Assembly (NCBI GenBank): GCA_009773375.1
Contig: WRPH01000034.1
Span: 1 to 35,515, forward strand
Reading direction: 5' to 3'
Length of the DNA: 35,515 nucleotides
Origin: Paracoccaceae bacterium
Lineage (GTDB): Bacteria; Pseudomonadota; Alphaproteobacteria; Rhodobacterales; Rhodobacteraceae
The notes beneath the pieces were generated by a model that was not told where the DNA came from, did no database searches, and saw only the letters and a program-made list of their open reading frames with translations. Numbering within the stretch: position 1 is the first letter of the stretch; each line of letters begins with the position of its first letter. A program made the position numbers and the translations under genes. Of the stretch, positions 23,201-31,517 are shown in pieces.

Positions 23201-23229
23201 AAAACGGCCCCGCAAGCGATGCGGGGCCG
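23201..23229 (-). terminator. Rho-independent terminator of the fadL-like gene
   Basis: A 10-bp perfect stem (CGGCCCCGCA / TGCGGGGCCG, 23205-23229) with a 5-base loop is followed on the minus strand by TTTTCATTT. It begins 20 bases past the stop codon of the outer-membrane protein gene. Confidence 0.85.
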
Positions 23230-23248
23230 ATGCAATGCCTGTGACAAT

Positions 23249-24376
23249 TCAGAAGCTGAGGCCAATCTTCATGCCAACCGCAACCGCCGAGTTGCCTTCA
23301 AAGTGCGACCCACCGCCAAGTGCGGAGGCATCGCCGATTTTGACATAGCGCACGCCGCCCGAGATCTTCATCTTGTCCCTGGTGTAAGATCCGCCAACTT
23401 GCAGGCTGAACAGGCCATCGGTCGGCGACAGGTTGGAGGCCAGCAAGCCGTTGGAATCCTCGTAACTGACCGACACGGCGCCCGACCATTGTTCGTTGAA
23501 CTTGCGGCCGACGCCCAAGCTGTAGGTGATAACGTCATTGTCATAATCGATCAAAGGGTTAGCTGGGCCTGCGTTCGGCGCAATCAGCCGCGTCGCCGTC
23601 CAGTCCATCCAGCGGATCGAGCCGAACACCAGCGTATTGGCGGCCACGCCGGACTGGAAATCGAAGGTGACCGATTTCGGCAGCTCGACCGTGGTGGGGG
23701 TCGTGAACGCGACGGGCAGGCCGGTCAACGGGTTCAGGAACACGCCTGTGGTCTGGAGTTCATGCGTGGTTTCGGTGGAATAGGTCAGCCCGACGCGCAG
23801 GGCGATTTCAGGCTTTTCATACGCCACGCCAACGACATAGCCGAGATCACGGTCGGTCTTGAAGTTGGCTTTGTACCCGTTGACCGGAACCAAGCCGACA
23901 CTGGGTATAACCATATTGCGCGACAGCGACACGCCACCGCCGACACCAACCGAGCGCACGCCCGCCAAGGCCGAGAAGCCGCTGTCAAACTGATAACGCC
24001 CGATCAGGGCGATGGTATCGCCGCGCAAGGTCGCGGTTGACCCCTGAATCGGAAAGCCGGTGGCTGCACGATAGGCGATGTCGGCGCCAAAGCTGGGATC
24101 AAGCGAGATACCGAGCGACAGCTTTTCATTCAGGTCGGTTTTGAATGCCACGCCCAGCTGCGAATAGTTTTTTGCGACGTTGCCCGACGCCGCGCCACCC
24201 AAGGCACCGATAGCGCGGCCTTTCACCGATGGGTTTACGATGCCAAAGGTAAGTTCGGCATAGCTGCCCTTCTCGAACATGAAGCCAAGTGGCACGCTTG
24301 AACGTTCAAACCCACCCGCCTGGGCCAGGGTTGAACTGACTGCCAGCGCGCCAAGCGCTGTGATGATGTGTTTCAT
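23249..24376 (-). CDS. Outer-membrane transport protein, OmpP1/FadL/TodX family
   Basis: The 375-residue precursor has a Sec signal peptide (residues 1-20, cleavage after LAQA). The rest consists of alternating amphipathic beta strands ending in Phe (KIGLSF), the mark of outer-membrane beta barrels. FadL-family features include the N-terminal plug region and strands such as RDLGYVVGVAYEKPEIALRV, SVTFDFQSGVAANTLVFGSI and QWSGAVSVSYED. Members import hydrophobic compounds such as long-chain fatty acids or aromatics. The exact ligand is unknown. It is shorter than E. coli FadL (about 420 mature residues). A GGGGAAGAG lies before the ATG, and a 24-base palindrome lies about 100 bases upstream. 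It is a single gene with its own terminator. Confidence 0.88.
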   Translation of the reverse strand: MKHIITALGALAVSSTLAQAGGFERSSVPLGFMFEKGSYAELTFGIVNPSVKGRAIGALGGAASGNVAKNYSQLGVAFKTDLNEKLSLGISLDPSFGADIAYRAATGFPIQGSTATLRGDTIALIGRYQFDSGFSALAGVRSVGVGGGVSLSRNMVIPSVGLVPVNGYKANFKTDRDLGYVVGVAYEKPEIALRVGLTYSTETTHELQTTGVFLNPLTGLPVAFTTPTTVELPKSVTFDFQSGVAANTLVFGSIRWMDWTATRLIAPNAGPANPLIDYDNDVITYSLGVGRKFNEQWSGAVSVSYEDSNGLLASNLSPTDGLFSLQVGGSYTRDKMKISGGVRYVKIGDASALGGGSHFEGNSAVAVGMKIGLSF

Positions 24377-24474
24377 GGTTCTCTTCCCCGTAAATCGTCA
24401 AGCTTCCTGGCAGGCCCCGTCTTTGATGCGGGATGCTGCGGCAAGATGCGGTGATTTGCCACGCTAAGCAGCAG

Positions 24475-24498
24475 GTCATTGATCGGTCAATCAATGAC
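24475..24498 (-). promoter_or_regulatory. Operator-like palindrome upstream of the fadL-like gene
   Basis: GTCATTGAT (24475-24483) and ATCAATGAC (24490-24498) are perfect 9-bp inverted repeats around CGGTCA. The central part also reads TTGA-TCGG-TCAA. On the minus strand it contains TTGACC, a possible -35. The symmetry and length suit a TetR- or GntR-type repressor, for example one sensing acyl-CoA. The arm spacing does not fit an FNR box. Confidence 0.5.
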
Positions 24499-24554
24499 GC
24501 CACGTCACGTCCGTGTGATGCCGAGACTGTGGCGTTTGAGGCGTTATCATCAGG

Positions 24555-25283
24555 TTAATAGCCCGCCGTCAAACCGAAATCGAGCATCTGCGCCGCGCCG
24601 GTGATGCCTGCCGCGGCAGGCGACAGCAGGAATGCCACGTTCAGCGCAACCTCATCCGGGGTCAGGAAGCGGGCCTGCGGCCCTTGCGGGTAATGTGTCA
24701 GCAACTGGGCGAAATAGGCGGCAGGATTGCCCGCGCCGTAGCGGTCCGCCTGACCTTGCAGCATCGGGCTGGCGATATCGGCGGGACAGAGCGCGTTTAC
24801 CCGGATGCCGCGCGGTGCCAGTTCGCGCGCTAGGGCTTTGGTCATCACGGTGACGCCCCCCTTGGAAGCGCAGTAGATCGCCGCCCCGGCGTTGCCGATC
24901 ACCCCGGCATCGGAACTTATGTTGACGATCGCACCCTTGGTCGCCGCCAATGCCGGGATGGCACGGCTGCACAGAAAGAAGGTGCCTTTCAGATTGACCT
25001 CGATGCAAGCGGTGAAATCTGCCTCGCTGGCGGTTTCCGAGGGGCCTTCGACCCAGATCCCGGCGGCATTGACCAGCGCGTCGATCCGGCCATAGGCATC
25101 CAGCGTGCGGGTGATGATTTCTTCACAGGCGGCAGTGCTGCGGATGTCGCCTTGCAGGGCCAATGCATCCAGCGGCAGGGCAGTGGCTTGCAGGCTGTGC
25201 GGGTTGGCGTCGGTCAGCGCCAGAGTGGCACCCAAGCGGTGCAACAGTCGTGCGGCGGCAGAACCAACGCCGCCGCCCTCCAT
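24555..25283 (-). CDS. Short-chain dehydrogenase/reductase with missing first beta strand
   Basis: From the ATG at 25283 the product has 242 residues. The catalytic core is intact: NAAG (72-75), Ser113/114 in NISSDAG, and Tyr127-Lys131 in YCASK. The C-terminal part (RVNALCPADIASPM, AQMLDFGLTAGY) is also normal for NAD(P)-dependent SDRs. The N terminus starts at MEGGGVGSAAARL, that is, inside the TGxxxGxG cofactor motif, so the first beta strand and the usual Thr-Gly are absent. No ribosome site is evident. The other frame just upstream reads DSRKTAAL, like a normal SDR opening, but has no start codon. A small indel is likely. It follows the MFS gene after 35 bases. Confidence 0.7.
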   Translation of the reverse strand: MEGGGVGSAAARLLHRLGATLALTDANPHSLQATALPLDALALQGDIRSTAACEEIITRTLDAYGRIDALVNAAGIWVEGPSETASEADFTACIEVNLKGTFFLCSRAIPALAATKGAIVNISSDAGVIGNAGAAIYCASKGGVTVMTKALARELAPRGIRVNALCPADIASPMLQGQADRYGAGNPAAYFAQLLTHYPQGPQARFLTPDEVALNVAFLLSPAAAGITGAAQMLDFGLTAGY

Positions 25284-25318
25284 TTCAGGGCTGCGGTTTT
25301 GCGACTGTCGGGCTGACT

Positions 25319-26614
25319 TTAGCTGACCGGGCTGGTCATCGAATGCGGCTTCAGGGTTTCCTCGTCCTCCGGCTCGACTCCGTCCAGTCGGTCGGCCTTG
25401 CGCAAGCCGGGGAACATCCACGCCCAGGTGCCGGTGACGATCAGCGTGCCGATGCCGCCGAATACCGCCGCACCGACCGGACCGATGAAGCGCGACACCA
25501 CGCCGGATTCGAACTCGCCCAGCTCGTTCGAGCCAGAGATGAACAGGCCTGACACCGAAGACACCCTGCCGCGCATGTGGTCGGGGGTGACGATCTGCAC
25601 AAGGGTCTGCCGGACGTAGACCGAAATCATGTCGGCAGCGCCCAGCACCGCCAAGGCTGCCAGCGACAGCCACATGTTCTGCGACAGGCCGAAGACGATG
25701 GTGGCCAGACCAAAGGCAGCGACGGCCCAGAACATCCGCACCCCGGCGCGGCGTTTCAGCGGCCAGCGTGCAAGCGCAAGCGCCATCACCACCGCGCCAA
25801 TCGCTGGGCCAGAACGCAGGATGCCAAAGCCTTCGGGGCCGACTTTCAGGATGTCAGAGGCAAAGGCGGGCAGCAGCGCGGTCGCGCCACCCAGCAGCAC
25901 GGCGAACAGATCGAGTGAAATCGCGCCAAAGATGATCTTGTTTTTCCATGTATAAACAAGACCTTCCTTGATCTGCTCCCACTGACCCCCCGGTTGCCGC
26001 GCGGGTTTTGTATTGGTGCGCAGCAAGCTGACGATGGTGATGGCGAGAACATAGAGGCAGGCTGCAACACCATAAGCCAGCGCGGTAGACACAGCACAAA
26101 GCATACCGCCAATCCAAGGACCAAGGATCACCGACACCTGCCAGCTGAGCGATTTCAGCGAGATCGCCTGCGGCATGTCGGCTTTTGGCACCAGCATTGG
26201 CACCAGCGCCGAGGCTGCGGGCGACAGGAAGGCGCGCGCCACACCGAAGATGCCGGCGATGGCGAAGATGTGCCACAGGGTCGGGGTTGGCTCCAACGCC
26301 ACCGCGACCAGACCCAGCACGCCAACGATCTTCAACACGATGGACCCCAGCACGATGGCCCGACGCGAGTGGCGGTCTGCCAGAGAACCGGCCCACAGGG
26401 TCAATACGAACAGCGGAATGAACTGCGCAAGCCCGACCATGCCGACCATGAAGGCGCTTTCCTCGATCGACAGCGTCTCGCGGCTGACGGTGTAGATCTG
26501 CCAGCCGATGGTGACGGCCTCGATCTGCACCGCGATGCTTTCAAAGGCCATTCCGAACCAGTAGAGGCCGAAATCGCGGTGGCGGAACAGGAAGTTTTGA
26601 GACGTGGCGCGCAT
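25319..26614 (-). CDS. MFS exporter (EntS-like, MFS_3 type)
   Basis: The ATG at 26614 gives 431 residues beginning MRATSQNFLFRHRDFGLYWF. About 11-12 membrane segments are visible. The motif between helices 2 and 3 (GSLADRHSRR) is the major-facilitator signature. The N-terminal FRHRDFGLYWFGMAFESIAV and the GVARAFLSPAASALVPMLVP stretch match the MFS_3 group that includes the enterobactin exporter EntS and many drug exporters. Substrate is unknown, and no siderophore genes are near. A ribosome site is weak. The C terminus is charged (VEPEDEETL). It is divergent from a nitroreductase gene, with 142 bases between starts, and upstream of the SDR gene on the same strand. Confidence 0.88.
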   Translation of the reverse strand: MRATSQNFLFRHRDFGLYWFGMAFESIAVQIEAVTIGWQIYTVSRETLSIEESAFMVGMVGLAQFIPLFVLTLWAGSLADRHSRRAIVLGSIVLKIVGVLGLVAVALEPTPTLWHIFAIAGIFGVARAFLSPAASALVPMLVPKADMPQAISLKSLSWQVSVILGPWIGGMLCAVSTALAYGVAACLYVLAITIVSLLRTNTKPARQPGGQWEQIKEGLVYTWKNKIIFGAISLDLFAVLLGGATALLPAFASDILKVGPEGFGILRSGPAIGAVVMALALARWPLKRRAGVRMFWAVAAFGLATIVFGLSQNMWLSLAALAVLGAADMISVYVRQTLVQIVTPDHMRGRVSSVSGLFISGSNELGEFESGVVSRFIGPVGAAVFGGIGTLIVTGTWAWMFPGLRKADRLDGVEPEDEETLKPHSMTSPVS

Positions 26615-26756
26615 GGGCCAAGGGATAGCTGCTTCGGCGCGGCTTTGCCAGAGGCGGCAAGCTGCGCAAATTTGCGCAGAAGCTTTGCGGCAGCGTGGGT
26701 TTTGCTTTGGCAGAAATAGAGTTAGCTGCCCTGAAGTTCGTAGCAAGGAAGCCGAG

Positions 26757-27332
26757 ATGACCCGCACCGCAGACCACCCGATTGCCGATCAGTTTACCGG
26801 GCGCTGGTCGCCGCGTGCCTTTGCCGACGCGGCTTTGGCCGAGGCCGACCTGATGCCGCTGTTTGAAGCGGCACGCTGGGCACCCTCGGCCAGCAATAAC
26901 CAGCCGTGGCGGTTTGCCTATGGGCTGCGCGGTGATACGGCTTTTGCCAAGATCGCGGCGGCTTTGGTGCCGTTCAACCGCACTTGGGGGGAAAAGGCGG
27001 CGGCGTTGGTGGCGGTGGCTTCGCGCAGCACGGTGGCCAAGGATGGCGCTGAAAATCCGAACCCATGGCATGCGTTTGATACCGGAACCGCGTGGGGATC
27101 GTTTGCCCTGCAAGCATATCTGCAGGGGCTTTCTGCGCATGCGATGGGCGGCTTTGATGCGGCAAAACTGGCCGAAACGCTGGCGATGCCGACAGGTTAT
27201 GTGCTGCATGCGGTGATAGCGGTGGGGCATAAGGGCGATGCTGAAAGCCTGCCCGAAGCGCTGCGCGCGCGCGAGTTTCCAAGTCCGCGCCTGCCACTGA
27301 CGCAGCTTGTGGGGCGTGGCGCGTTCAAATGA
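26757..27332 (+). CDS. Nitroreductase family protein (FMN-dependent)
   Basis: The ATG at 26757 follows AAGGA seven bases upstream and gives 191 residues. The N terminus FTGRWSPRAFADAAL carries the arginine pair that binds FMN phosphate. AARWAPSASNNQPWRFAYGL is the classic nitroreductase motif for the flavin ring. DTGTAWGSFALQAYLQGLSA and the C-terminal GHKGDAESLP complete the fold. Such enzymes are cytosolic, usually dimeric, and reduce quinones, nitroaromatics or enals with NAD(P)H. The physiological substrate is not evident. It is divergent from the MFS exporter and convergent with the ABM-domain gene, and the convergent gap has no clear terminator. Confidence 0.92.
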   Translation: MTRTADHPIADQFTGRWSPRAFADAALAEADLMPLFEAARWAPSASNNQPWRFAYGLRGDTAFAKIAAALVPFNRTWGEKAAALVAVASRSTVAKDGAENPNPWHAFDTGTAWGSFALQAYLQGLSAHAMGGFDAAKLAETLAMPTGYVLHAVIAVGHKGDAESLPEALRAREFPSPRLPLTQLVGRGAFK

Positions 27333-27371
27333 TTTATGTGGAAAAAGGCGCGGTTAGCGTCGGTTTTTCAT

Positions 27372-27650
27372 CTAATTTCTGAGGTCTTCCACCCGGAAAT
27401 CGCGCAGCACATTTCGGGTGGCCTCGAACCAGCGCGATGCCCGTGTGCGGGTCTGATGCGCATTGAAATCATCGCGGCTGCGAAAGGTTTCCATCACCTC
27501 AAACATCATGGGGTCGTCAGTCGGGGTGACTTCGAACGACAGACACCCCGGCTCGGCGCGACTGAGCCGGGTGTGTTCTGCAACATGTGCAAGCACTGCC
27601 GCACATTCGTCGGCGGTCGTGCAAATCATGTGGCCGCGCAGCCGGATCAT
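27372..27650 (-). CDS. Antibiotic biosynthesis monooxygenase (ABM) family protein
   Basis: The 92-residue protein begins [20 protein letters not shown] and contains the ABM-fold sequence [20 protein letters not shown], then [20 protein letters not shown]. The EPGC and the downstream ME-x-F-x-S-R-x-x-F-x-x-H pattern are characteristic of the dimeric ferredoxin-like fold used by quinol monooxygenases such as YgiN. It may oxidise a small phenolic or act as a stress protein. The active site cannot be assigned without alignment. The start ATG overlaps the guaA stop (ATGA), so it is translated with guaA. That pairing has no obvious metabolic reason. Confidence 0.85.
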   Translation of the reverse strand: MIRLRGHMICTTADECAAVLAHVAEHTRLSRAEPGCLSFEVTPTDDPMMFEVMETFRSRDDFNAHQTRTRASRWFEATRNVLRDFRVEDLRN

Positions 27651-29203
27651 TCCAGTTCGATCGTGCCCGGCGGCTTTGAGGTGACATCGTAGAACACACG
27701 GTTCACGCCTTTGACCTCCTGGATGATCCGGGTCATCGTCTCACCCAGAAAATCATGCGTGAACGGGTAGTAATCGGCGGTCATGCCATCGACCGAGGTA
27801 ACCGCCCGCAGCGCCAGCGCATAGTCATAGGTGCGCCCGTCGCCCATCACGCCCACGGTTTTCATCGGCAAAATTGCGGCGAAGGCTTGCCAGATTTCAT
27901 CGTAGAGGCCGTGTTTGCGGATCTGGTCGATATAGACAGCATCAGCGCGGCGCAGGATGTCGAGCTTTTCTGCGGTGATTTCGCCGGGGCAGCGAATGGC
28001 AAGGCCGGGGCCGGGGAACGGGTGGCGACCGATGAAGCTGGCGGGCAGACCGAGTTCGCGGCCCAAGGCGCGAACCTCGTCCTTGAACAGCTCGCGCAGC
28101 GGTTCGACCAGTTTCAGGCCCATCTTTTCCGGCAAACCGCCGACGTTGTGGTGTGATTTGATGGTGACGGAAGGCCCGCCGGAGAAGCTGACCGATTCAA
28201 TCACATCGGGGTAAAGCGTGCCCTGCGCAAGGAAAGTGGCACCGCCCACCTCATGCGCATGTTTCTGGAACACGTCGATGAACAGCCGGCCAATGGTCTT
28301 GCGTTTGACCTCCGGGTCCGAAATACCTTCCAGCGCGCCAAGGAACAGGGCAGATTCATCGGCATGGATCAGCGGCATGTGGTAATGGTCGCGGAACATG
28401 CTGACGACCTGTTCAGCCTCCCCGAGCCGCAGCAGGCCGTGATCGACGAAAACGCAAGTCAGCTGATCGCCAATCGCCTCGTGGATCAGCACGGCGGCAA
28501 CCGAGCTGTCAACGCCGCCAGACAGCCCGCAAATCACCTTGGCATCGCCCACTTGCGCGCGGATCTTGGCGATGGCCTCGGCGCGGTAGGCGCCCATCGT
28601 CCAATCGCCCTTGAAGCCAGCCAGTTTGATGAAATTCTCGTAGAGTTTCGCGCCCTTCGGCGTGTGATGCACCTCGGGGTGGAACTGCACGGCGTAGAAA
28701 TGCCGCGACACATCCGCCGTGACCGCAAAGGGCGCGTTCGGTGAGGTGCCATAGACGGTAAAGCCGGGGGCGATACGCGAGACGTGATCGCCGTGGCTCA
28801 TCCAGACCTGTTCTTTGCCATCGGCGAACCAGCCGTCGAGGATCGACAGGTTATCCGTGGTCGGCGTGACAAAGGCGCGGCCAAATTCGGCGGTGCCGTG
28901 GCCGTGTTCGACCAGCCCGCCCAACTGCTGCATCATCGTCTGCTGGCCATAGCAGATGCCCAGAACCGGGACGCCAAGGTTCCACAAGCTTTCGGGCGCG
29001 CGGGGCGAGCCTTCGCGAGTGACCGAATCCGGCCCCCCCGACAGGATCACCGCCTTGGGCGCAAAGCTGGTAAGAACCGCGTCGTCCACCTTGTTATAGG
29101 GATGGATTTCGCAATAAACGTTCAGCTCGCGCAGGCGGCGCGCAATCAGTTGGGTGACCTGAGAGCCGAAGTCGATGATGAGGAGGCGATCATGCTGTGT
29201 CAT
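27647..29203 (-). CDS. guaA: GMP synthase (glutamine-hydrolysing)
   Basis: The enzyme converts XMP to GMP using glutamine and ATP in the cytosol. The 518 residues have the full two-domain plan. The class I glutamine amidotransferase domain holds the catalytic Cys84 (GICYGQQ), His175 and Glu177 (FHPEV). The ATP-pyrophosphatase domain has its P-loop at 228-234 (SGGVDSS). The C-terminal dimerisation and GMP-binding region reads [14 protein letters not shown] and ends KPPGTIELE. No truncation or unusual residue is seen. It overlaps the ABM-family gene at its 3' end. A repeat element lies upstream between it and the divergent MttB homologue gene. Confidence 0.98.
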   Translation of the reverse strand: MTQHDRLLIIDFGSQVTQLIARRLRELNVYCEIHPYNKVDDAVLTSFAPKAVILSGGPDSVTREGSPRAPESLWNLGVPVLGICYGQQTMMQQLGGLVEHGHGTAEFGRAFVTPTTDNLSILDGWFADGKEQVWMSHGDHVSRIAPGFTVYGTSPNAPFAVTADVSRHFYAVQFHPEVHHTPKGAKLYENFIKLAGFKGDWTMGAYRAEAIAKIRAQVGDAKVICGLSGGVDSSVAAVLIHEAIGDQLTCVFVDHGLLRLGEAEQVVSMFRDHYHMPLIHADESALFLGALEGISDPEVKRKTIGRLFIDVFQKHAHEVGGATFLAQGTLYPDVIESVSFSGGPSVTIKSHHNVGGLPEKMGLKLVEPLRELFKDEVRALGRELGLPASFIGRHPFPGPGLAIRCPGEITAEKLDILRRADAVYIDQIRKHGLYDEIWQAFAAILPMKTVGVMGDGRTYDYALALRAVTSVDGMTADYYPFTHDFLGETMTRIIQEVKGVNRVFYDVTSKPPGTIELE

Positions 29204-29251
29204 GGCTTCGCGTAGCCTTTGGGGCGGAGAATCGCAAGATCGGTGACAAGG

Positions 29252-29343
29252 AAAATTCTTGAAGAAAGAATTTTAGGGGGGGCGTTCCGTCCCCCTCGGC
29301 GTTCCGCCTCACCCCCTGGAGGATATTTGCGCAGAGAGGATGA
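29252..29343 (+). repeat. Intergenic hairpin repeat, copy 3
   Basis: An AT-rich stem AAAATTCTT / AAGAATTTT (29252-29274) is followed by AGGGGG/CCCCCT (29275-29296) and GGCG/CGCC (29298-29308) hairpins. The shared core is at 29321-29343 (GGATATTTG, C, GCAG, A, GAGGATGA). The order of parts matches copy 1: AT-rich stem, GC stems, core. Unlike copies 1 and 2 it lies between two divergent genes, so it cannot serve there simply as a gene-end terminator. Confidence 0.75.
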
Positions 29344-29477
29344 ACCGAAGTCGCTTACAGTCGCTGAACATGTCGGTTTTGGAGTTTATGTGGCGTATTC
29401 GGGGGGTGGGTCTGCAGCGCTTCGCGGCATAAGGGTGGCAAAACAACGCCGTTGGGCGGCAGACGATGGAGATTGCG

Positions 29478-31019
29478 ATGAGCGAAGTGGGTGGACGGCG
29501 GGCACGCGGCGGCGGTGGGGCCAGTCGGCGGGCCGAACGGACGGCGGTGTCGTTTGAAACCGCGAAGTTCATTCAGCGCAATATTCCGAACTTCGAGATC
29601 CTGAACGAAGAAGCATTGCAGATCATCGAATACAATGCCGAGACGGTGTTGGAAGAGGTTGGCGTCAACTTTGTTGAAAACGAAGCGGCGTTGCAGCGTT
29701 GGCGCGATGCCGGTGCGGATGTGCGTGGCGAGCGGGTGCACATTCCGCGCGGGCTGGCCCGCAAGCTGTGTTCGACCGCGCCGAAGACCTTCACCCAATA
29801 TGCCCGCAACCCGGAGCGGAATGTTGAGGTCGGCGGGCGCAATCTGGTGCTGGCGCCGGTCTATGGCCCGCCCTTTGTGCGCGACATGGAAGGTGGCCGC
29901 CGCTATGCCACGCTGGATGATTTCCAGAAATTCGTGAAGCTGGGTTATATGTCGAAATGGCTGCATCACTCGGGCGGCACGGTGTGTGAGCCGACCGATA
30001 TTCCGGTGAACAAGCGGCATCTGGATATGCTGCGCGCGCATATGGTGCTGTCGGACAAGCCATACATGGGGTCGGTGACGGAGCCTTCGCGGGCGGCGGA
30101 TTCGATTGAGATGTCGAAGCTGTTGTTCGGATCGGATTTTGTCGATCAGAACACGGTTATGACTTCGCTGATCAACATCAACTCGCCGATGACCTTTGAT
30201 GGTATCATGATGGGCGCGTTGGAGGTTTATGCCTCGAACAATCAGGCGTCGATTGTGTCGCCGTTTATCGTGGGCGGCGCGATGGCGCCGGTGACGGTGG
30301 CGGGGACGCTGACGCAGGTGCTGGCCGAGATTCTGGCCGGGGTGTCTTACAGCCAGCTGGTGCGTCCGGGCTCGCCGGTGATCGCCGGGGCGTTTGTGAC
30401 CTCGATTGACATGAACTCTGGCGCACCGACGTTTGGTACGCCGGAAGCGGCGCATATCACCTATGGCACTGGCCAGTTGGTACGGCGTCTGGGGCTGCCG
30501 TATCGGTCAGGCGGGTCGTTCTGTGGGTCAAAACTGCCGGACGCGCAGGCAGCCTACGAAACCGCGAACAGCCTGAATATGGCGCTGCTGGCGGGCGTGA
30601 ACTTCATGCTGCACGCCTGCGGCTGGCTGGAGGGCGGTCTGGTTTCTTCGTTCGAGAAATTCGTGATGGACGCCGATCAGCTGGGCACGCTGCACCATCT
30701 GGCGCAGGGTATCATGATGGATACCAACGGTCAGGCTATGGATGCGATCCGCGAAGTTGGTCCGGGCGGTCACTATTTGGGTTGCGAGCACACGCAGGCC
30801 AACTTCAAGAGCGCGTTCTGGCGGTCTGATCTGTTCGACTACAAGCCGTTCGAGACCTGGGCCGAAGAAGGCGCGCGCGATACGCAAACGCTGGCGGCAG
30901 AGCGGGTCAAGAAGATGCTGGGCGATTATGTGGCGCCTGCGATTGACGAAGGCATCGTGGAAAGCATCGACGAATACGTCGCCAAGAAGAAGGCGTCGAT
31001 GCCGGATGCATTCATGTAA
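29478..31019 (+). CDS. Trimethylamine methyltransferase MttB family protein (non-pyrrolysine)
   Basis: Members move a methyl group from a quaternary or tertiary amine to a corrinoid protein. The ATG at 29478 has GGAG six bases upstream and gives 513 residues. An ATG at 29466 is less well placed. The N terminus (GGRRARGGGGASRRAERTAV) is basic and is followed by MttB-type barrel sequence (LNEEALQIIEYNAETVLEEV, SVTEPSRAADSIEM, SGGSFCGSKLPDAQAAYETA). The frame has no internal amber codon, so it lacks the pyrrolysine of archaeal MttB. It belongs with bacterial homologues such as the glycine betaine methyltransferase MtgB. No corrinoid protein or reductive activator gene lies in the window. The substrate is unknown. 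A strong terminator follows. Confidence 0.92.
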   Translation: MSEVGGRRARGGGGASRRAERTAVSFETAKFIQRNIPNFEILNEEALQIIEYNAETVLEEVGVNFVENEAALQRWRDAGADVRGERVHIPRGLARKLCSTAPKTFTQYARNPERNVEVGGRNLVLAPVYGPPFVRDMEGGRRYATLDDFQKFVKLGYMSKWLHHSGGTVCEPTDIPVNKRHLDMLRAHMVLSDKPYMGSVTEPSRAADSIEMSKLLFGSDFVDQNTVMTSLININSPMTFDGIMMGALEVYASNNQASIVSPFIVGGAMAPVTVAGTLTQVLAEILAGVSYSQLVRPGSPVIAGAFVTSIDMNSGAPTFGTPEAAHITYGTGQLVRRLGLPYRSGGSFCGSKLPDAQAAYETANSLNMALLAGVNFMLHACGWLEGGLVSSFEKFVMDADQLGTLHHLAQGIMMDTNGQAMDAIREVGPGGHYLGCEHTQANFKSAFWRSDLFDYKPFETWAEEGARDTQTLAAERVKKMLGDYVAPAIDEGIVESIDEYVAKKKASMPDAFM

Positions 31020-31047
31020 TCTCTGATCGGCATTCAGGATCAGGAAG

Positions 31048-31073
31048 AGGCCCGCATCGCTGCGGGCCTTTTG
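31048..31073 (+). terminator. Rho-independent terminator of the MttB homologue gene
   Basis: A 9-bp perfect stem AGGCCCGCA / TGCGGGCCT (31048-31069) with a TCGC loop is followed by TTT. It begins 28 bases after the MttB stop and 5 bases before the stop of the convergent DUF6477 gene. Confidence 0.85.
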
Positions 31074-31077
31074 CGTT

Positions 31078-31365
31078 TCAGACTGCATTCGGTGGGCGGG
31101 GCAGCAGTCTGACTTCGGCCATCAGCGCGATCAGCACCTCGATATGACGGGCAACGCAGTAGCCCGCTTCACCAGTGCGGCGGGTTTCTTCCAGGCGTTC
31201 TTCTTCCGCTAGCAGGCGCGGCACGACGCGTTCGGGCGAGATCGAGCCGCAGGCCAGCCGACGCAAGTGACGGTCGCGCTTGTAATCGACAAGCCCGCAA
31301 TGGGCGGCGCGGATCAGCAGGCGTGGGCGGCGCAGAGTGGCAAGCAGGGCGCGGAAATCGGTCAT
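31078..31365 (-). CDS. DUF6477 family protein
   Basis: The ATG at 31365 has AAGGAGG nine bases upstream, one of the strongest ribosome sites in the window. The 95 residues (MTDFRALLATLRRPRLLIRA, then AAHCGLVDYKRDRHLRRLAC) are arginine- and leucine-rich and probably helical. This matches a small conserved family of Rhodobacterales that I know as DUF6477, usually beside the DUF6456 gene, as here. No membrane segment or catalytic motif is visible. The two genes are divergent with 152 bases between starts, and a CtrA-like box lies near the partner's start. The function is unknown. Confidence 0.8.
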   Translation of the reverse strand: MTDFRALLATLRRPRLLIRAAHCGLVDYKRDRHLRRLACGSISPERVVPRLLAEEERLEETRRTGEAGYCVARHIEVLIALMAEVRLLPRPPNAV

Positions 31366-31499
31366 GGCGGGAGCCTCCTTGAGTGAATGAGGCTTTTTAG
31401 CACGACACAACCAAGCGTTGCGCAAAGCCGATTTGCAGCGCGCGGACGGTTCTGACATTGTTTAAGATTTAGAAACAATTATCAGCAACGGTTCAGATA

Positions 31500-31514
31500 T
31501 TAACCAATGGGTAA
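31500..31514 (+). promoter_or_regulatory. CtrA-like box at the start of the DUF6456 gene
   Basis: TTAA (31500-31503), seven bases, then GTAA (31511-31514) is one mismatch from the TTAA-N7-TTAA consensus for the cell-cycle regulator CtrA. It lies within a direct repeat TAACCAATG (31501-31509 and 31512-31520), with the second copy ending in the start codon. A TTAACG follows inside the gene. Confidence 0.35.
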
Positions 31515-31517
31515 CCA

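Noticed and set aside
24475..24498. FNR/FnrL box in the fadL upstream palindrome
   Set aside because: The TTGAT and ATCAA halves are six bases apart instead of the four needed for FNR, so a different dimeric regulator is more likely.
29478..31019. Pyrrolysine-containing methyltransferase
   Set aside because: There is no in-frame amber codon in the gene and no pyl genes are seen in the window.
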